Shown piece after piece: positions 51,467 to 63,928 of a stretch of 64,000 nt of DNA. The notes below the pieces were generated by a model that saw nothing but the letters and a program-made list of their open reading frames with translations, did no database searches and had not been told where the DNA came from. How positions within the stretch are numbered: the first letter of the stretch is position 1; the number at the start of each line of letters is the position of its first letter. This DNA is from Balaenoptera acutorostrata (Eukaryota > Chordata > Mammalia > Artiodactyla > Balaenopteridae). The DNA is taken from positions 434,001 to 498,000 of the forward strand of contig NW_026645880.1 of NCBI RefSeq assembly GCF_949987535.1, read 5' to 3'. A program made the position numbers and the translations under genes.

Positions 51467-52119
51467 TTGTCATCACAATGCTCCATGGCCCTTGTCATCA
51501 CAATGCTCCAGAATTCTTGTCATCACCATGTTCCATGACCATGTCATCACAATGCTCCATGGCCCTTGTCATCACAATGCTCCAGAATTCTTGTCATCAC
51601 AATGTTCCATGACCGTGTCATCACAATGCTCCATGGCCCTTTTCATCACAATGCTCCAGATTGCTTGTCATCACAAAGTTCCATGACCGTGTCATCACAA
51701 TGCACCATGGCCCTTGTCATCACAATTCTCCAGAATTCTTGTCATCACAATGTTCCATGACCGTGTCATCACAGTGCTCCATGGCCCTTGTCATCACAAT
51801 GCTCCAGAATTCTTGTCATCACAATGTTCCATGACCGTGTCATCACAATGCTCCAGAATTCTTGTCATCACAATGTTCCATGACCGTGTCATCACAATGC
51901 TCCATAATTTTTGTCATCACAATGTTCCATGACCGTGTCATCACAATGCTCCATAATTCTTTTCATCACAATGTTCCATGACCGTGTCATCACAATGCTC
52001 CATGGCCCTTGTCATCACAATGCTCCAGAATTCTTGTCATCACAATGTTCCATGACCGTGTCATCACAATGCTCCATAATTCTTGTCATCACAATGTTCC
52101 ATGACCGTGTCATCACAAT

Positions 52120-52425
52120 GCTACATGACCCTGGTCATCACAGTTCTCCATGACCTTTGTCATCACAATGCTCTATATAGTTTTTCATGACAATTCTAAA
52201 TGACCACTTTAATCACTTTGCTTGCTGACCATTTTCATCACATTTCTCTATTGTCATTACAATTCCCCATGACCCCTTTCTTCACAATGCTCCATGATGC
52301 CTGTCATCACAATGCTCAATGGCTTTTGTTATCACAATGCTCCAGGACCAGTTTCATCAGAATACTCCATCCCCCTTGTCATCACGGTGCACAATGAAAA
52401 GTTTCATTCCAATGCTCCATGACAC
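52120..52425 (+). repeat. Landmark 27 (type B, gaaaagtttcattcc subtype)
   Basis: Opens the first of three successive 3.9-4.0 kb units. Private change: gtttcatcagaatac. Confidence 0.95.
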
Positions 52426-53943
52426 ATGTCATCACAATGCTCTAGAATTCTTGTCATCACAATGTTCAATGACCATGTCATCACAATTCTCCATGGCCCT
52501 TTTCCTCATATTGCTCCAGAATTCTTATCATCACAATGCTCCATGACACTTGTCATCACAATGCTCCATGGCCTTTGTCATCACAATGCTCCAGAATTCT
52601 TGTCATCACAATGTTCAATGATCGTGTCATCACAATGCTCCATAATTCTTTTCATCACAATGTTCCATGACCGTTTCATCAGAATGCTCCTTGGCCCTTG
52701 CCATCACAATGCTCCAGATTGCTTGTCCTCACAATGTTCCATGACCGTGTCATCACAATGCTCCATGGCCCTTTTCATCACAATGCTCCAGATTGCTTCT
52801 CATCACAAAGTTCCATGACCGTGTCATCACAATGCACCATGGCCCTTGTCATCATATTGCTCCAGAATTCTTATCATCACAACACTCCATGACACTTGTC
52901 ATCACAATGCACCATGGCCCTTGTCATCACAATGCTCCAGAATTCTTGTCATCACAATGTTCCTTGACCGTGTCATCACAATGCTCCATGGCCCTTGTCA
53001 TCACAATGCTCCAGAATTCTTGTCATCACAATGTTCCATGACCGTGTCATCACAATTCTCCAGGATTCTTGTCATCACAATGTTCCATGATGGTGTCATC
53101 ACAATGCTCCATAATTCTTGTCATCACAATGTTCCATGACCGTGTCATTAAAATGCTCCATGGCCCTTGTCATCACAATGCTCCAGATTGCTTGTCATCA
53201 CAAAGTTCCATGACCGTGTCATCACAATGCACCATGGCCCTTGTCATCATATTGCTCCAGAATTCTTATCATCACAATGCTCCATGACAAATGTCATCAC
53301 AATGCTCTAGAATTCTTGTCATCACAATGTTCCATGACCATGTCATCACAATTCTCCATGGCCCTTGTCATCATATTGCTCCAGAATTCTTATCATCACA
53401 ATGCTCCATGACACTTGTCATCACAATGCTCCATGGCTTTGTCATCACAATGCTCCAGAATTCTTGTCATCACAATGTTCCATGACCGTGTCATCACAAT
53501 GCTCCATGGCCCTTGTCAACACAATGCTCCAGAATTCTTGTCATTACAATGTTCCATGACCGTGTCATCACAATGCTCCATGGCCCTTGTCATCACAATG
53601 CTCCAGAATTCTTGTCATCACAATGTTCCATGACCGTGTCATCACAATGCTCCATAATTCTTGTCATCACAATGTTCCATGACCATGTCACCACAATGCT
53701 CCATGGCCCTTGTCATCACAATGCTCCAGAATTCTTGTCATCACAATGTTCCATGACCGTGTCATCACAATGCTCCATAATTCTTGTCATCACAATGTTC
53801 CATGACAGTGTCACCACAATGCTCCATGGCCCTTGTCATCACAATGCTCCAGAATTCTTGTCATCACAATGTTCCATGACCGTGTCACCACAATGCTCCA
53901 CAATTCTTTTCATCACAATGTTCCATGACCGTGTCATCACAAT

Positions 53944-54249
53944 GCTACATGACACTGGTCATCACAGTTCTCCATGACCTTTGCCATCACAATGCTCTAT
54001 ATAGGTTTTCATGACAATTCTAAATGACCACTTTAATCAATTTGCTTGCTGACCATTTTCATCACATTTCTCTATTGTCATTACAATTCCCCATGACCCC
54101 TTTCTTCACAATGCTCCATGATGCCTGTCATCACAATGCTCAATGGCTTTTGTTATCACAATGCTCCAGGACCAGTTTCATCACAATACTCCATCCCCCT
54201 TGTCATCACGGTGCACAATGAAACCTCTCATTACAATGCTCCATGACAC
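53944..54249 (+). repeat. Landmark 28 (A/B chimera)
   Basis: Has the type A states gacactgg and caatttgc but the B-domain states tataggttttc and ccatgac. It is the only type A 5' end after 40 kb. The upstream unit with caccacaatgctccacaattc is also typical of type A landmarks, so the converted or exchanged tract probably extends to the left. Confidence 0.93.
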
Positions 54250-54693
54250 TTGTCATCACAATGCTCCATGGCCCTTGTCATCACAATGCTCCAGAATTCT
54301 TGTCATCACCATGTTCCATGACCATGTCATCACAATTCTCCATGGCCCTTCTCATCACAATGCTCCAGAATTCTTGTCATCACAATGTTCCATGACCGTG
54401 TCATCACAATGCTCCATGGCCCTTTTCATCACAATGCTCCAGATTGCTTGTCATCACAAAGTTCCATGACCGTGTCATCACAATGCACCATGGCCCTTGT
54501 CATCACTATTCTCCAGAATTCTTGTCATCACAATGTTCCATGACCGTGTCATCACAATGCTCCATGGCCCTTGTCATCACAATGCTCCAGAATTCTTGTC
54601 ATCACAATGTTCCATGACCGTGTCATCACAATGCTCCAGAATTCTTGTCATCACAATGTTCCATGACCGTGTCATCACAATGCTCCATAATTT

Positions 54694-54790
54694 TTGTCAT
54701 CACAATGTTCCATGACCGTGTCATCACAATGTTCTATGACCGTGTCATCACAATGCTCCAAAATTCTTGTCATCACAATGTTCCATGACC
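54694..54790 (+). repeat. Extra b monomer, three b units in close succession
   Basis: Here a b unit is followed by another, ttctatgaccg, with no a, c or d unit between, then ctccaaaattc. A similar b-b doublet occurs near 3,975 and 10,349. It looks like single-monomer slippage. Confidence 0.85.
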
Positions 54791-54926
54791 GTGTCATCAC
54801 AATGCTCCATGGCCCTTGTCATCACAATGCTCCAGAATTCTTGTCATCACAATGTTCCATGACCGTTTCATCACAATGCTCCATAATTCTTGTCATCACA
54901 ATGTTCCATGACCGTGTCATCACAAT

Positions 54927-55232
54927 GCTACATGACCCTGGTCATCACAGTTCTCCATGACCTTTGTCATCACAATGCTCTATATAGTTTTTCATGACAA
55001 TTCTAAATGACCACTTTAATCACTTTGCTTGCTGACCATTTTCATCACATTTCTCTATTGTCATTACAATTCCCCATGACCCCTTTCTTCACAATGCTCC
55101 ATGATGCCTGTCATCACAATGCTCAATGCCTTTTGTTATCACAATGCTCCAGAACCAGTTTCATCACAATACTCCATCCCCCTTGTCATCACGGTGCACA
55201 ATGAAAAGTTTCATTCCAATGCTCCATGACAC
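54927..55232 (+). repeat. Landmark 29 (type B, gaaaagtttcattcc subtype)
   Basis: Private changes are caatgccttttg and cagaaccag. It lies 983 bp after landmark 28. Confidence 0.95.
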
Positions 55233-56009
55233 ATGTCATCACAATGCTCTAGAATTCTTGTCATCACAATGTTCAATGACCATGTCATCACAATTCTCCA
55301 TGGCCCTTTTCCTCATATTGCTCCAGAATTCTTATCATCACAATGCTCCATGACACTTGTCATCACAATGCTCCATGGCCATTGTCATCACAATTCTCCA
55401 GAATTCTTGTCATCACAATGTTCCATGACAGTGTCATCACAATGCTCCATGGCCCTTGTCATCACAATGCTCCAGATTGCTTGTCATCACAAAGTTCCAT
55501 GACCGTGTCATCACAATGCACCATGGCCCTTGTCATCACAATTCTCCAGAATTCTTGTCATCACAATGTTCCATGACCGTGTCATCACAATGCTCCATGG
55601 CCCTTGTCATCACAATGCTCCAGAATTCTTGTCATCACAATGTTCCATGACCGTGTCATCACAATGCTCCAGAATTCTTGTCATCACAATGTTCCATGAC
55701 CGTGTCATCACAATGCTCCATAATTTTTGTCATCACAATGTTCCATGACCGTGTCATCACAATGCTCCATAATTCTTTTCATCACAATGTTCCATGACCG
55801 TGTCATCACAATGCTCCATGGCCCTTGTCATCACAATGCTCCAGAATTCTTGTCATCACAATGTTCCATGACCGTGTCATCACAATGCTCCATGGCCCTT
55901 GTCATCACAATGCTCCAGAATTCTTGTCATCACAATGTTCCATGACCGTGTCATCACAATGCTCCATAATTCTTGTCATCACAATGTTCCATGACCGTGT
56001 CATCACAAT

Positions 56010-56314
56010 GCTACATGACCCTGGTCATCACAGTTCTCCATGACCTTTGTCATCACAATGCTCTATATAGTTTTTCATGACAATTCTAAATGACCACTTT
56101 AATCACTTTGCTTGCTGACCATTTTCATCACATTTTCTATTGTCATTACAATTCCCCATGACCCCTTTCTTCACAATGCTCCATGATGCCTGTCATCACA
56201 ATGCTCAATGGCTTTTGTTATCACAATGCTCCAGGACCAGTTTCATCACAATACTCCATCCCCCTTGTCATCACGGTGCACAATGAAAAGTTTCATTCCA
56301 ATGCTCCATGACAC
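56010..56314 (+). repeat. Landmark 30 (type B, gaaaagtttcattcc subtype, 1-bp deletion)
   Basis: The centre reads cacattttctattg instead of cacatttctctattg, one base shorter, so this module is 305 bp. This is the only full copy in which the 65-codon open frame across the module is broken. Confidence 0.95.
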
Positions 56315-58251
56315 ATGTCATCACAATGCTCTAGAATTCTTGTCATCACAATGTTCAATGACCATGTCATCACAATTCTCCATGGCCCTTTTCCTCATAT
56401 TGCTCCAGAATTCTTATCATCACAATGCTCCATGACACTTGTCATCACAATGCTCCATGGCCTTTGTCATCACAATGCTCCAGAATTCTTGTCATCACAA
56501 TGTTCAATGATTGTGTCATCACAATGCTCCATAATTCTTTTCATCACAATGTTCCATGACCGTTTCATCAGAATGCTCCATGGCCCTTGCCATCACAATG
56601 CTCCAGATTGCTTGTCATCACAATGTTCCATGACCGTGTCATCACAATGCTCCATGGCCCTTTTCATCACAATGCTCCAGATTGCTTCTCATCACAAAGT
56701 TCCATGACCGTGTCATCACAATGCACCATGGCCCTTGTCATCATATTGCTCCAGAATTCTTATCATCACAACGCTCCATGACACTTGTCATCACAATGCA
56801 CCATGGCCCTTGTCATCACAATGCTCCAGAATTCTTGTCATCACAATGTTCCTTGACCGTGTCATCACAATGCTCCATGGCCCTTGTCATCACAATGCTC
56901 CAGAATTCTTGTCATCACAATGTTCCATGACCGTGTCATCACAATTCTCCAGGATTCTTGTCATCACAATGTTCCATGATGGTGTCATCACAATGCTCCA
57001 TAATTCTTGTCATCACAATATTCCATGACCGTGTCATCACAATGCTCCATGGCCCTTGTCATCACAATGCTCCAGATTGCTTGTCATCACAAAGTTCCAT
57101 GACCGTGTCATCACAATGCACCATGGCCCTTGTCATCATATTGCTCCAGAATTCTTATCATCACAATGCTCCATGACAAATGTCATCACAATGCTCTAGA
57201 ATTCTTGTCATCACAATGTTCCATGACCATGTCATCACAATTCTCCATGGCCCTTGTCATCATATTGCTCCAGAATTCTTATCATCACAATGCTCCATGA
57301 CACTTGTCATCACAATGCTCCATGGCTTTGTCATCACAATGCTCCAGAATTCTTGTCATCACAATGTTCCATGACCGTGTCATCACAATGCTCCATGGCC
57401 CTTGTCAACACAATGCTCCAGAATTCTTGTCATTACAATGTTCCATGACCGTGTCATCACAATGCTCCATGGCCCTTGTCATCACAATGCTCCAGAATTC
57501 TTGTCATGACAATGTTCCATGACCGTGTCATCACAATGCTCCATAATTCTTGTCATCACAATGTTCCATGACCATGTCACCACAATGCTCCATGGCCCTT
57601 GTCATCACAATGCTCCAGAATTCTTGTCATCACAATGTTCCATGACCGTGTCATCACAATGCTCCAGAATTCTTGTCATCACAATGTTCCATGACCGTGT
57701 CATCACAATGCTCCATGGCCCTTGTCATCACAATGCTCCAGAATTCTTGTCATCACAATGTTCCATGACCGTGTCATCACAATGCTCCATGGCCCTTTTC
57801 ATCACAATGCTCCAGATTGCTTGTCATCACAATGTTCCATGACCGTGTCTTCACAATGCACCATGGCCCTTGTCATCACAATGCTCCATAATTCTTGTCA
57901 TCACAATGTTCCATGACCGTGTCATTAAAATGCTCCAGAATTCTTGTCATCACAATGTTCCATGACCATGTCATCACAATGCTCCATGGCCCTTGTCATC
58001 ACAATTCTCCAGAATTCTTGTCATCACAATGTTCCATGACCGTGTCATCACAATGCTCCATGGCCCTTGTCATCACAATGCTCCAGAATTCTTGTCATCA
58101 CAATGTTCCATGATCGTGTCATCACAATGCTCCATGGCCCTTGTCATCACAATGCTCCAGAATTGTTGTCATCACAATGTTCCATGACCGTGTCACCACA
58201 ATGCTCCACAATTCTTGTCATCACAATGTTCCATGACCGTGTCATCACAAT

Positions 58252-58557
58252 GCTACATGACCCTGGTCATCACAGTTCTCCATGACCTTTGTCATCACAA
58301 TGATCTATATAGTTTTTCATGACAATTCTAAATGACCACTTTAATCACTTTGCTTGCTGACCATTTTCATCACATTTCTCTATTGTCATTACAATTCCCC
58401 ATGACCCCTTTCTTCACAATGCTCCATGATGACTGTCATCACAATGCTCAATGGTTTTTGTTATCACAATGCTCCAGGACCATTTTCATCACAATACTCC
58501 ATCCCCCTTGTCATCACGGTGCACAATGAGACCTCTCATTACAATGCTCCATGACAC
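58252..58557 (+). repeat. Landmark 31 (type B, gatgactg subtype)
   Basis: Shares gatgactgtc, caatggtttttg, caggaccatttt and atgagacctc with landmarks 18 and 20, and about 600 bp from its start match 41,289 onward at offset 16,963. Private change: aatgatctatatag. Confidence 0.95.
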
Positions 58558-58965
58558 TTGTCATCACAATGCTCCATGGCCCTTGTTATCACAATGCACC
58601 AGAATTCTTGTCATAGCCATGTTCCATGACTATGTCATCACAATTCTCCATGGCCCTTGTCATCACAATGCTCCAGAATTCTTGTCATGACAATGCTCCA
58701 TGGCACTTGTCATCATAATGCTCCAGAATTCTTTTCATCAAAATGTTCCATGACCGTGTCATCACAATGCTCCATGGCCGTTGTCATCACAATGCTCCAG
58801 AATTCTTGTCATCACATTGTTCCATGACCGTGTCATCACAAAGCTCCATGTCCCTTGTCATCACAATGCTCCAGAATTCTTGTCATCACAATGTTCAATG
58901 ATCGTGTCATCACAATGCTCCATAATTCTTGTCATCACAATGTTCCATGACCGTGTCATCACAAT

Positions 58966-59271
58966 GCTACATGACCCTGGTCATCACAGTTCTCCATGAC
59001 CTTTGCCATCACAATGCTCTATATAGGTTTTCATGACAATTCTAAATGACCACTTTAATCACTTTGCTTGCTGACCATTTTCATCACATTTCTCTATTGT
59101 CATTACAATTCCCCATGACCCCTTTCTTCACAATGCTCCATGATGCCTGTCATCACAATGCTCAATGGCTTTTGTTATCACAATGCTCCAGGACCAGTTT
59201 CATCACAATACTCCATCCCCCTTGTCATCACGGTGCACAATGAAACCTCTCATTACAATGCTCCATGACAC
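58966..59271 (+). repeat. Landmark 32 (type B, tataggtttt subtype)
   Basis: Copy of landmark 23 (offset 13,963), 714 bp after landmark 31. Confidence 0.95.
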
Positions 59272-59998
59272 TTGTCATCACAATGCTCCATGGCCCTTGT
59301 CATCACAATGCTCCAGAATTCTTGTCATCACCATGTTCCATGACCATGTCATCACAATTCTCCATGGCCCTTCTCATCACAATGCTCCAGAATTCTTGTC
59401 ATCACAATGTTCCATGACCGTGTCATCACAATGCTCCATGGCCCTTTTCATCACAATGCTCCAGATTGCTTGTCATCACAAAGTTCCATGACCGTGTCAT
59501 CACAATGCACCATGGCCCTTGTCATCACTATTCTCCAGAATTCTTGTCATCACAATGTTCCATGACCGTGTCATCACAATGCTCCATGGCCCTTGTCATC
59601 ACAATGCTCCAGAATTCTTGTCATCACAATGTTCCATGACCGTGTCATCACAATGCTCCAGAATTCTTGTCATCACAATGTTCCATGACCGTGTCATCAC
59701 AATGCTCCATAATTTTTGTCATCACAATGTTCCATGACCGTGTCATCACAATGCTCCATAATTCTTTTCATCACAATGTTCCATGACCGTGTCATCACAA
59801 TGCTCCATGGCCCTTGTCATCACAATGCTCCAGAATTCTTGTCATCACAATGTTCCATGACCGTGTCATCACAATGCTCCATGGCCCTTGTCATCACAAT
59901 GCTCCAGAATTCTTGTCATCACAATGTTCCATGACCGTGTCATCACAATGCTCCATAATTCTTGTCATCACAATGTTCCATGACCGTATCATCACAAT

Positions 59999-60304
59999 GC
60001 TACATGACCCTGGTCATCACAGTTCTCCTTGACCTTTGTCATCACAATGCTCTATATAGTTTTTCATGACAATTCTAAATGACCACTTTAATCACTTTGC
60101 TTGCTGACCATTTTCATCACATTTCTCTATTGTCATTACAATTCCCCATGACACCTTTCTTCACAATGCTCCATGATGCCTGTCATCACAATGCTCAATG
60201 GCTTTTGTTATCACAATGCTCCAGGACCAGTTTCATCACAATACTCCATCCCCCTTGTCATCACGGTGCACAATGAAAAGTTTCATTCCAATGCTCCATG
60301 ACAC
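59999..60304 (+). repeat. Landmark 33 (type B, gaaaagtttcattcc subtype)
   Basis: Private changes are ctccttgacc and catgacacctttc. It opens the third 3.9-4.0 kb unit, which runs past the window end. Confidence 0.95.
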
Positions 60305-63300
60305 ATGTCATCACAATGCTCTAGAATTCTTGTCATCACAATGTTCAATGACCATGTCATCACAATTCTCCATGGCCCTTTTCCTCATATTGCTCCAGAA
60401 TTCTTATCATCACAATGCTCCATGACACTTGTCATCACAATGCTCCATGGCCTTTGTCATCACAATGCTCCAGAATTCTTGTCATCACAATGTTCAATGA
60501 TCGTGTCATCACAATGCTCCATAATTCTTTTCATCACAATGTTCCATGACCGTTTCATCAGAATGCTCCATGGCCCTTGTCATCACAATGCTCCAGATTG
60601 CTTGTCATCACAATGTTCCATGACCGTGTCATCACAATGCTCCATGGCCCTTTTCATCACAATGCTCCAGATTGCTTCTCATCACAAAGTTCCATGACCG
60701 TGTCATCACAATGCACCATGGCCCTTGTCATCATATTGCTCCAGAATTCTTATCATCACAACGCTCCATGACACTTGTCATCACAATGCACCATGGCCCT
60801 TGTCATCACAAAGCTCCAGAATTCTTGTCATCACAATGTTCCTTGACCGTGTCATCACAATGCTCCATGGCCCTTGTCATCACAATGCTCCAGAATTCTT
60901 GTCATCACAATGTTCCATGACCGTGTCATCACAATTCTCCAGGATTCTTGTCATCACAATGTTCCATGATGGTGTCATCACAATGCTCCATAATTCTTGT
61001 CATCACAATGTTCCATTACCATGTCATCACAATGCTCCATGGCCCTTGTCATCACAATGCTCCAGATTGCTTGTCATCACAAAGTTCCATGACCGTGTCA
61101 TCACAATGCACCATGGCCCTTGTCATCATATTGCTCCAGAATTCTTATCATCACAATGCTCCATGACAAATGTCATCACAATTCTCTAGAATTCTTGTCA
61201 TCAAAATGTTCCATGACCATGTCATCACAATTCTCCATGGCCCTTGTCATCATATTGCTCCAGAATTCTTATCATCACAATGCTCCATGACACTTGTCAT
61301 CACAATGCTCCATGGTTTTGTCATCACAATGCTCCAGAATTCTTGTCATCACAATGTTCCATGACCGTGTCATCACAATGCTCCATGGCCCTTGTCAACA
61401 CAATGCTCCAGAATTCTTGTCATTACAATGTTCCATGACCGTGTCATCACAATGCTCCATGGCCCTTGTCATCACAATGCTCCAGAATTCTTGTCATCAC
61501 AATGTTCCATGACCGTGTCATCACAATGCTCCATAATTCTTGTCATCACAATGTTCCATGACCATGTCACCACAATGCTCCATGGCCCTTGTCATCACAA
61601 TGCTCCAGATTTCTTGTCATCACAATGTTCCATGACCGTGTCATCACAATGCTCCATAATTCTTGTCATCACAATGTTCCATGACCTTGTCACCACAATG
61701 CTCCATGGCCCTTGTCATCACAATGCTCCAGAATTCTTGTCATCACAATGTTCCATGACCGTGTCATCACAATGCTCCATGGCCCTTGTCATCACAATGC
61801 TCCAGAATTCTTGTCATCACAATGTTCCATGACCGTGTCATCACAATGCTCCATGGCCCTTTTCATCACAATGCTCCAGATTGCTTGTCATCACAATGTT
61901 CCATGACCGTGTCTTCACAATGCACCATGGCCCTTGTCATCACAATGCTCCATAATTCTTGTCATCACAATGTTCCATGACCGTGTCATTAAAATGCTCC
62001 AGAATTCTTGTCATCACAATGTTCCATGACCATGTCATCACAATGCTCCATGGCCCTTGTCATCACAATTCTCCAGAATTCTTGTCATCACAATGTTCCA
62101 TGACCGTGTCATCACAATGCTCCATGGACCTTGTCATCACAATGCTCCAGAATTCTTGTCATCACAATGTTCCATGATCGTGTCATCACAATGCTCCATG
62201 GCCCTTGTCATCACAATGCTCCAGAATTCTTGTCATCACAATGTTCCATGACCGTGTCATCACAATGCTCCAGAATTCTTGTCATCACAATGTTCCATGA
62301 CCGTGTCATCACCATGCTCAATGGCCCTTTTCATCACAATGCTCCAGATTGCTTGTCATCACAAAGTTCCATGACCGTGTCATCACAATGCTCCAGAATT
62401 CTTGTCATCACCATGTTCCATGACCATGTCATCACAATTCTCCATGGCCCTTCTCATCACAATGCTCCAGAATTCTTGTCATCACAATGTTCCATGACCG
62501 TGTCATCACAATGCACCATGGCCCTTGTCATCACAATGCTCCATAATTCTTGTCATCACAATGTTCCATGACCGTGTCATTAAAATGCCCCAGAATTCTT
62601 GTCATCACAATGTTCCATGACCATGTCATCACAATGCTCCATGGCCCTTGCCATCACAATTCTCCAGAATTCTTGTCATCAAAATGTTCCATGACCGTGT
62701 CATCACAATGCTCCATGGCCCTTGTCATCACAATGCTCCAGAATTGTTGTCATCACAATGTTCCATGACCGTGTCATCACAATGCTCCATGGCCCTTGTC
62801 ATCACAATGCTCCAGAATTGTTGTCATCACAATGTTCCATGACCGTGTCATCACAATGCTCCATGGCCCTTGTCATCACAATGCTCCATAATTCTTGTCA
62901 TCACAATGTTCCATGACCGTGTCATCACAATGCTCCATAATTCTTGTCATCACAATGTTCCATGACCGTGTCACCACAATGCTCCATGGCCCTTGTCATC
63001 ACAATGCTCCAGAATTCTTGTCATCACAATGTTCCATGACCGTGTCATCACAATGCTCCATGGCCCTTGTCATCACAATTCTCCAGAATTCTTGTCATCA
63101 CAATGTTCCATGACCGTGTCATCACAATGCTCCATGGCCCTTGTCATCACAATGCTCCAGAATTCTTGTCATCACAATGTTCCATGACCGTGTCATCACA
63201 ATGCTCCATAATTCTTGTCATCACAATGTTCCATGACCGTGTCATCACAATGCTCCATGGCCCTTGTTATCACAATGCTCCAGAATTCTTGTCATCGCCA

Positions 63301-63622
63301 TGTTCCATGACCATGTCATCACAATTCTCCATGGCCCTTGTCATCACAATGCTCCAGAATTCTTGTCATGACAATGCTCCATGGCACTTGTCATCATAAT
63401 GCTCCAGAATTCTTTTCATCAAAATGTTCCATGACCGTGTCATCACAATGCTCCATGGCCCTTGTCATCACAATACTCCAGAATTCTTGTCATCACATTG
63501 TTCCATGACCGTGTCATCACAAAGCTCCATGTCCCTTGTCATCACAATGCTCCAGAATTCTTGTCATCACAATGCTCCATAATTCTTGTCATCACAATGT
63601 TCCATGACCGTGTCATCACAAT
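60305..63622. repeat. Landmark-free array of the third higher-order unit, 3.3 kb
   Basis: Repeats the order of 46,342-49,634 in its second half and of 52,426-53,600 in its first half. Markers are tcatattgctcc, aacgctcc, ttccatgatgg, the short c unit catggttttg at 61,311, and gctccagaattgttg near 62,741. No gene-like sequence was seen. Confidence 0.9.
61712..63378 (+). repeat. 1.7-kb higher-order repeat, copy 2 (offset 13,938)
   Basis: Partner of 47,774-49,440. After this segment the offset becomes 13,988 at the next landmark pair (49,635 and 63,623), a further 50 bp, or two monomers. Confidence 0.88.
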
Positions 63623-63928
63623 GCTACATGACCCTGGTCATCACAGTTCTCCATGACCTTTGCCATCACAATGCTCTATATAGGTTTTCATGACAATTCT
63701 AAATGACCACTTTAATCACTTTGCTTGCTGACCATTTTCATCACATTTCTCTATTGTCATTACAATTCCCCATGACCCCTTTCTTCACAATGCTCCATGA
63801 TGCCTGTCATCACAATGCTCAATGGCTTTTGTTATCACAATGCTCCAAGACCAGTTTCATCACAATACTCGATCCCCCTTGTCATCACGGTGCACAATGA
63901 AACCTCTCATTACAATGCTCCATGACAC
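63623..63928 (+). repeat. Landmark 34 (type B, tataggtttt subtype)
   Basis: Private changes are gctccaagacc and actcgatccccc. It is the last landmark; the array continues to the window end with ordinary units. Confidence 0.95.

Larger units (their letters stand above)
52120..56009 (+). repeat. 3.9-kb higher-order unit 1
   Basis: Spans from landmark 27 to landmark 30 (3,890 bp). The first 1.5 kb matches the next unit at an offset of 3,889-3,890 (52,426/56,315, 53,069/56,958, 53,415/57,304). The second half differs: this unit contains landmarks at 53,944 and 54,927, whereas unit 2 has landmarks at 58,252 and 58,966. It includes a 23-bp c unit ccatggctttg at 53,431. Confidence 0.88.
56010..59998 (+). 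repeat. 4.0-kb higher-order unit 2
   Basis: Spans from landmark 30 to landmark 33 (3,989 bp). The first 1.5 kb matches unit 1 and unit 3 (offset 3,990: 56,315/60,305, 56,958/60,948, 57,304/61,294). The segment from 57,722 also matches 61,786 at offset 4,064, 74 bp (one trimer) more. Confidence 0.88.
58966..60663 (+). repeat. 1.7-kb higher-order repeat, copy 2 (offset 13,963)
   Basis: Partner of 45,003-46,700. It has tcactattctcc near 59,526, shared with 54,504 but not with the first copy. Confidence 0.9.
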
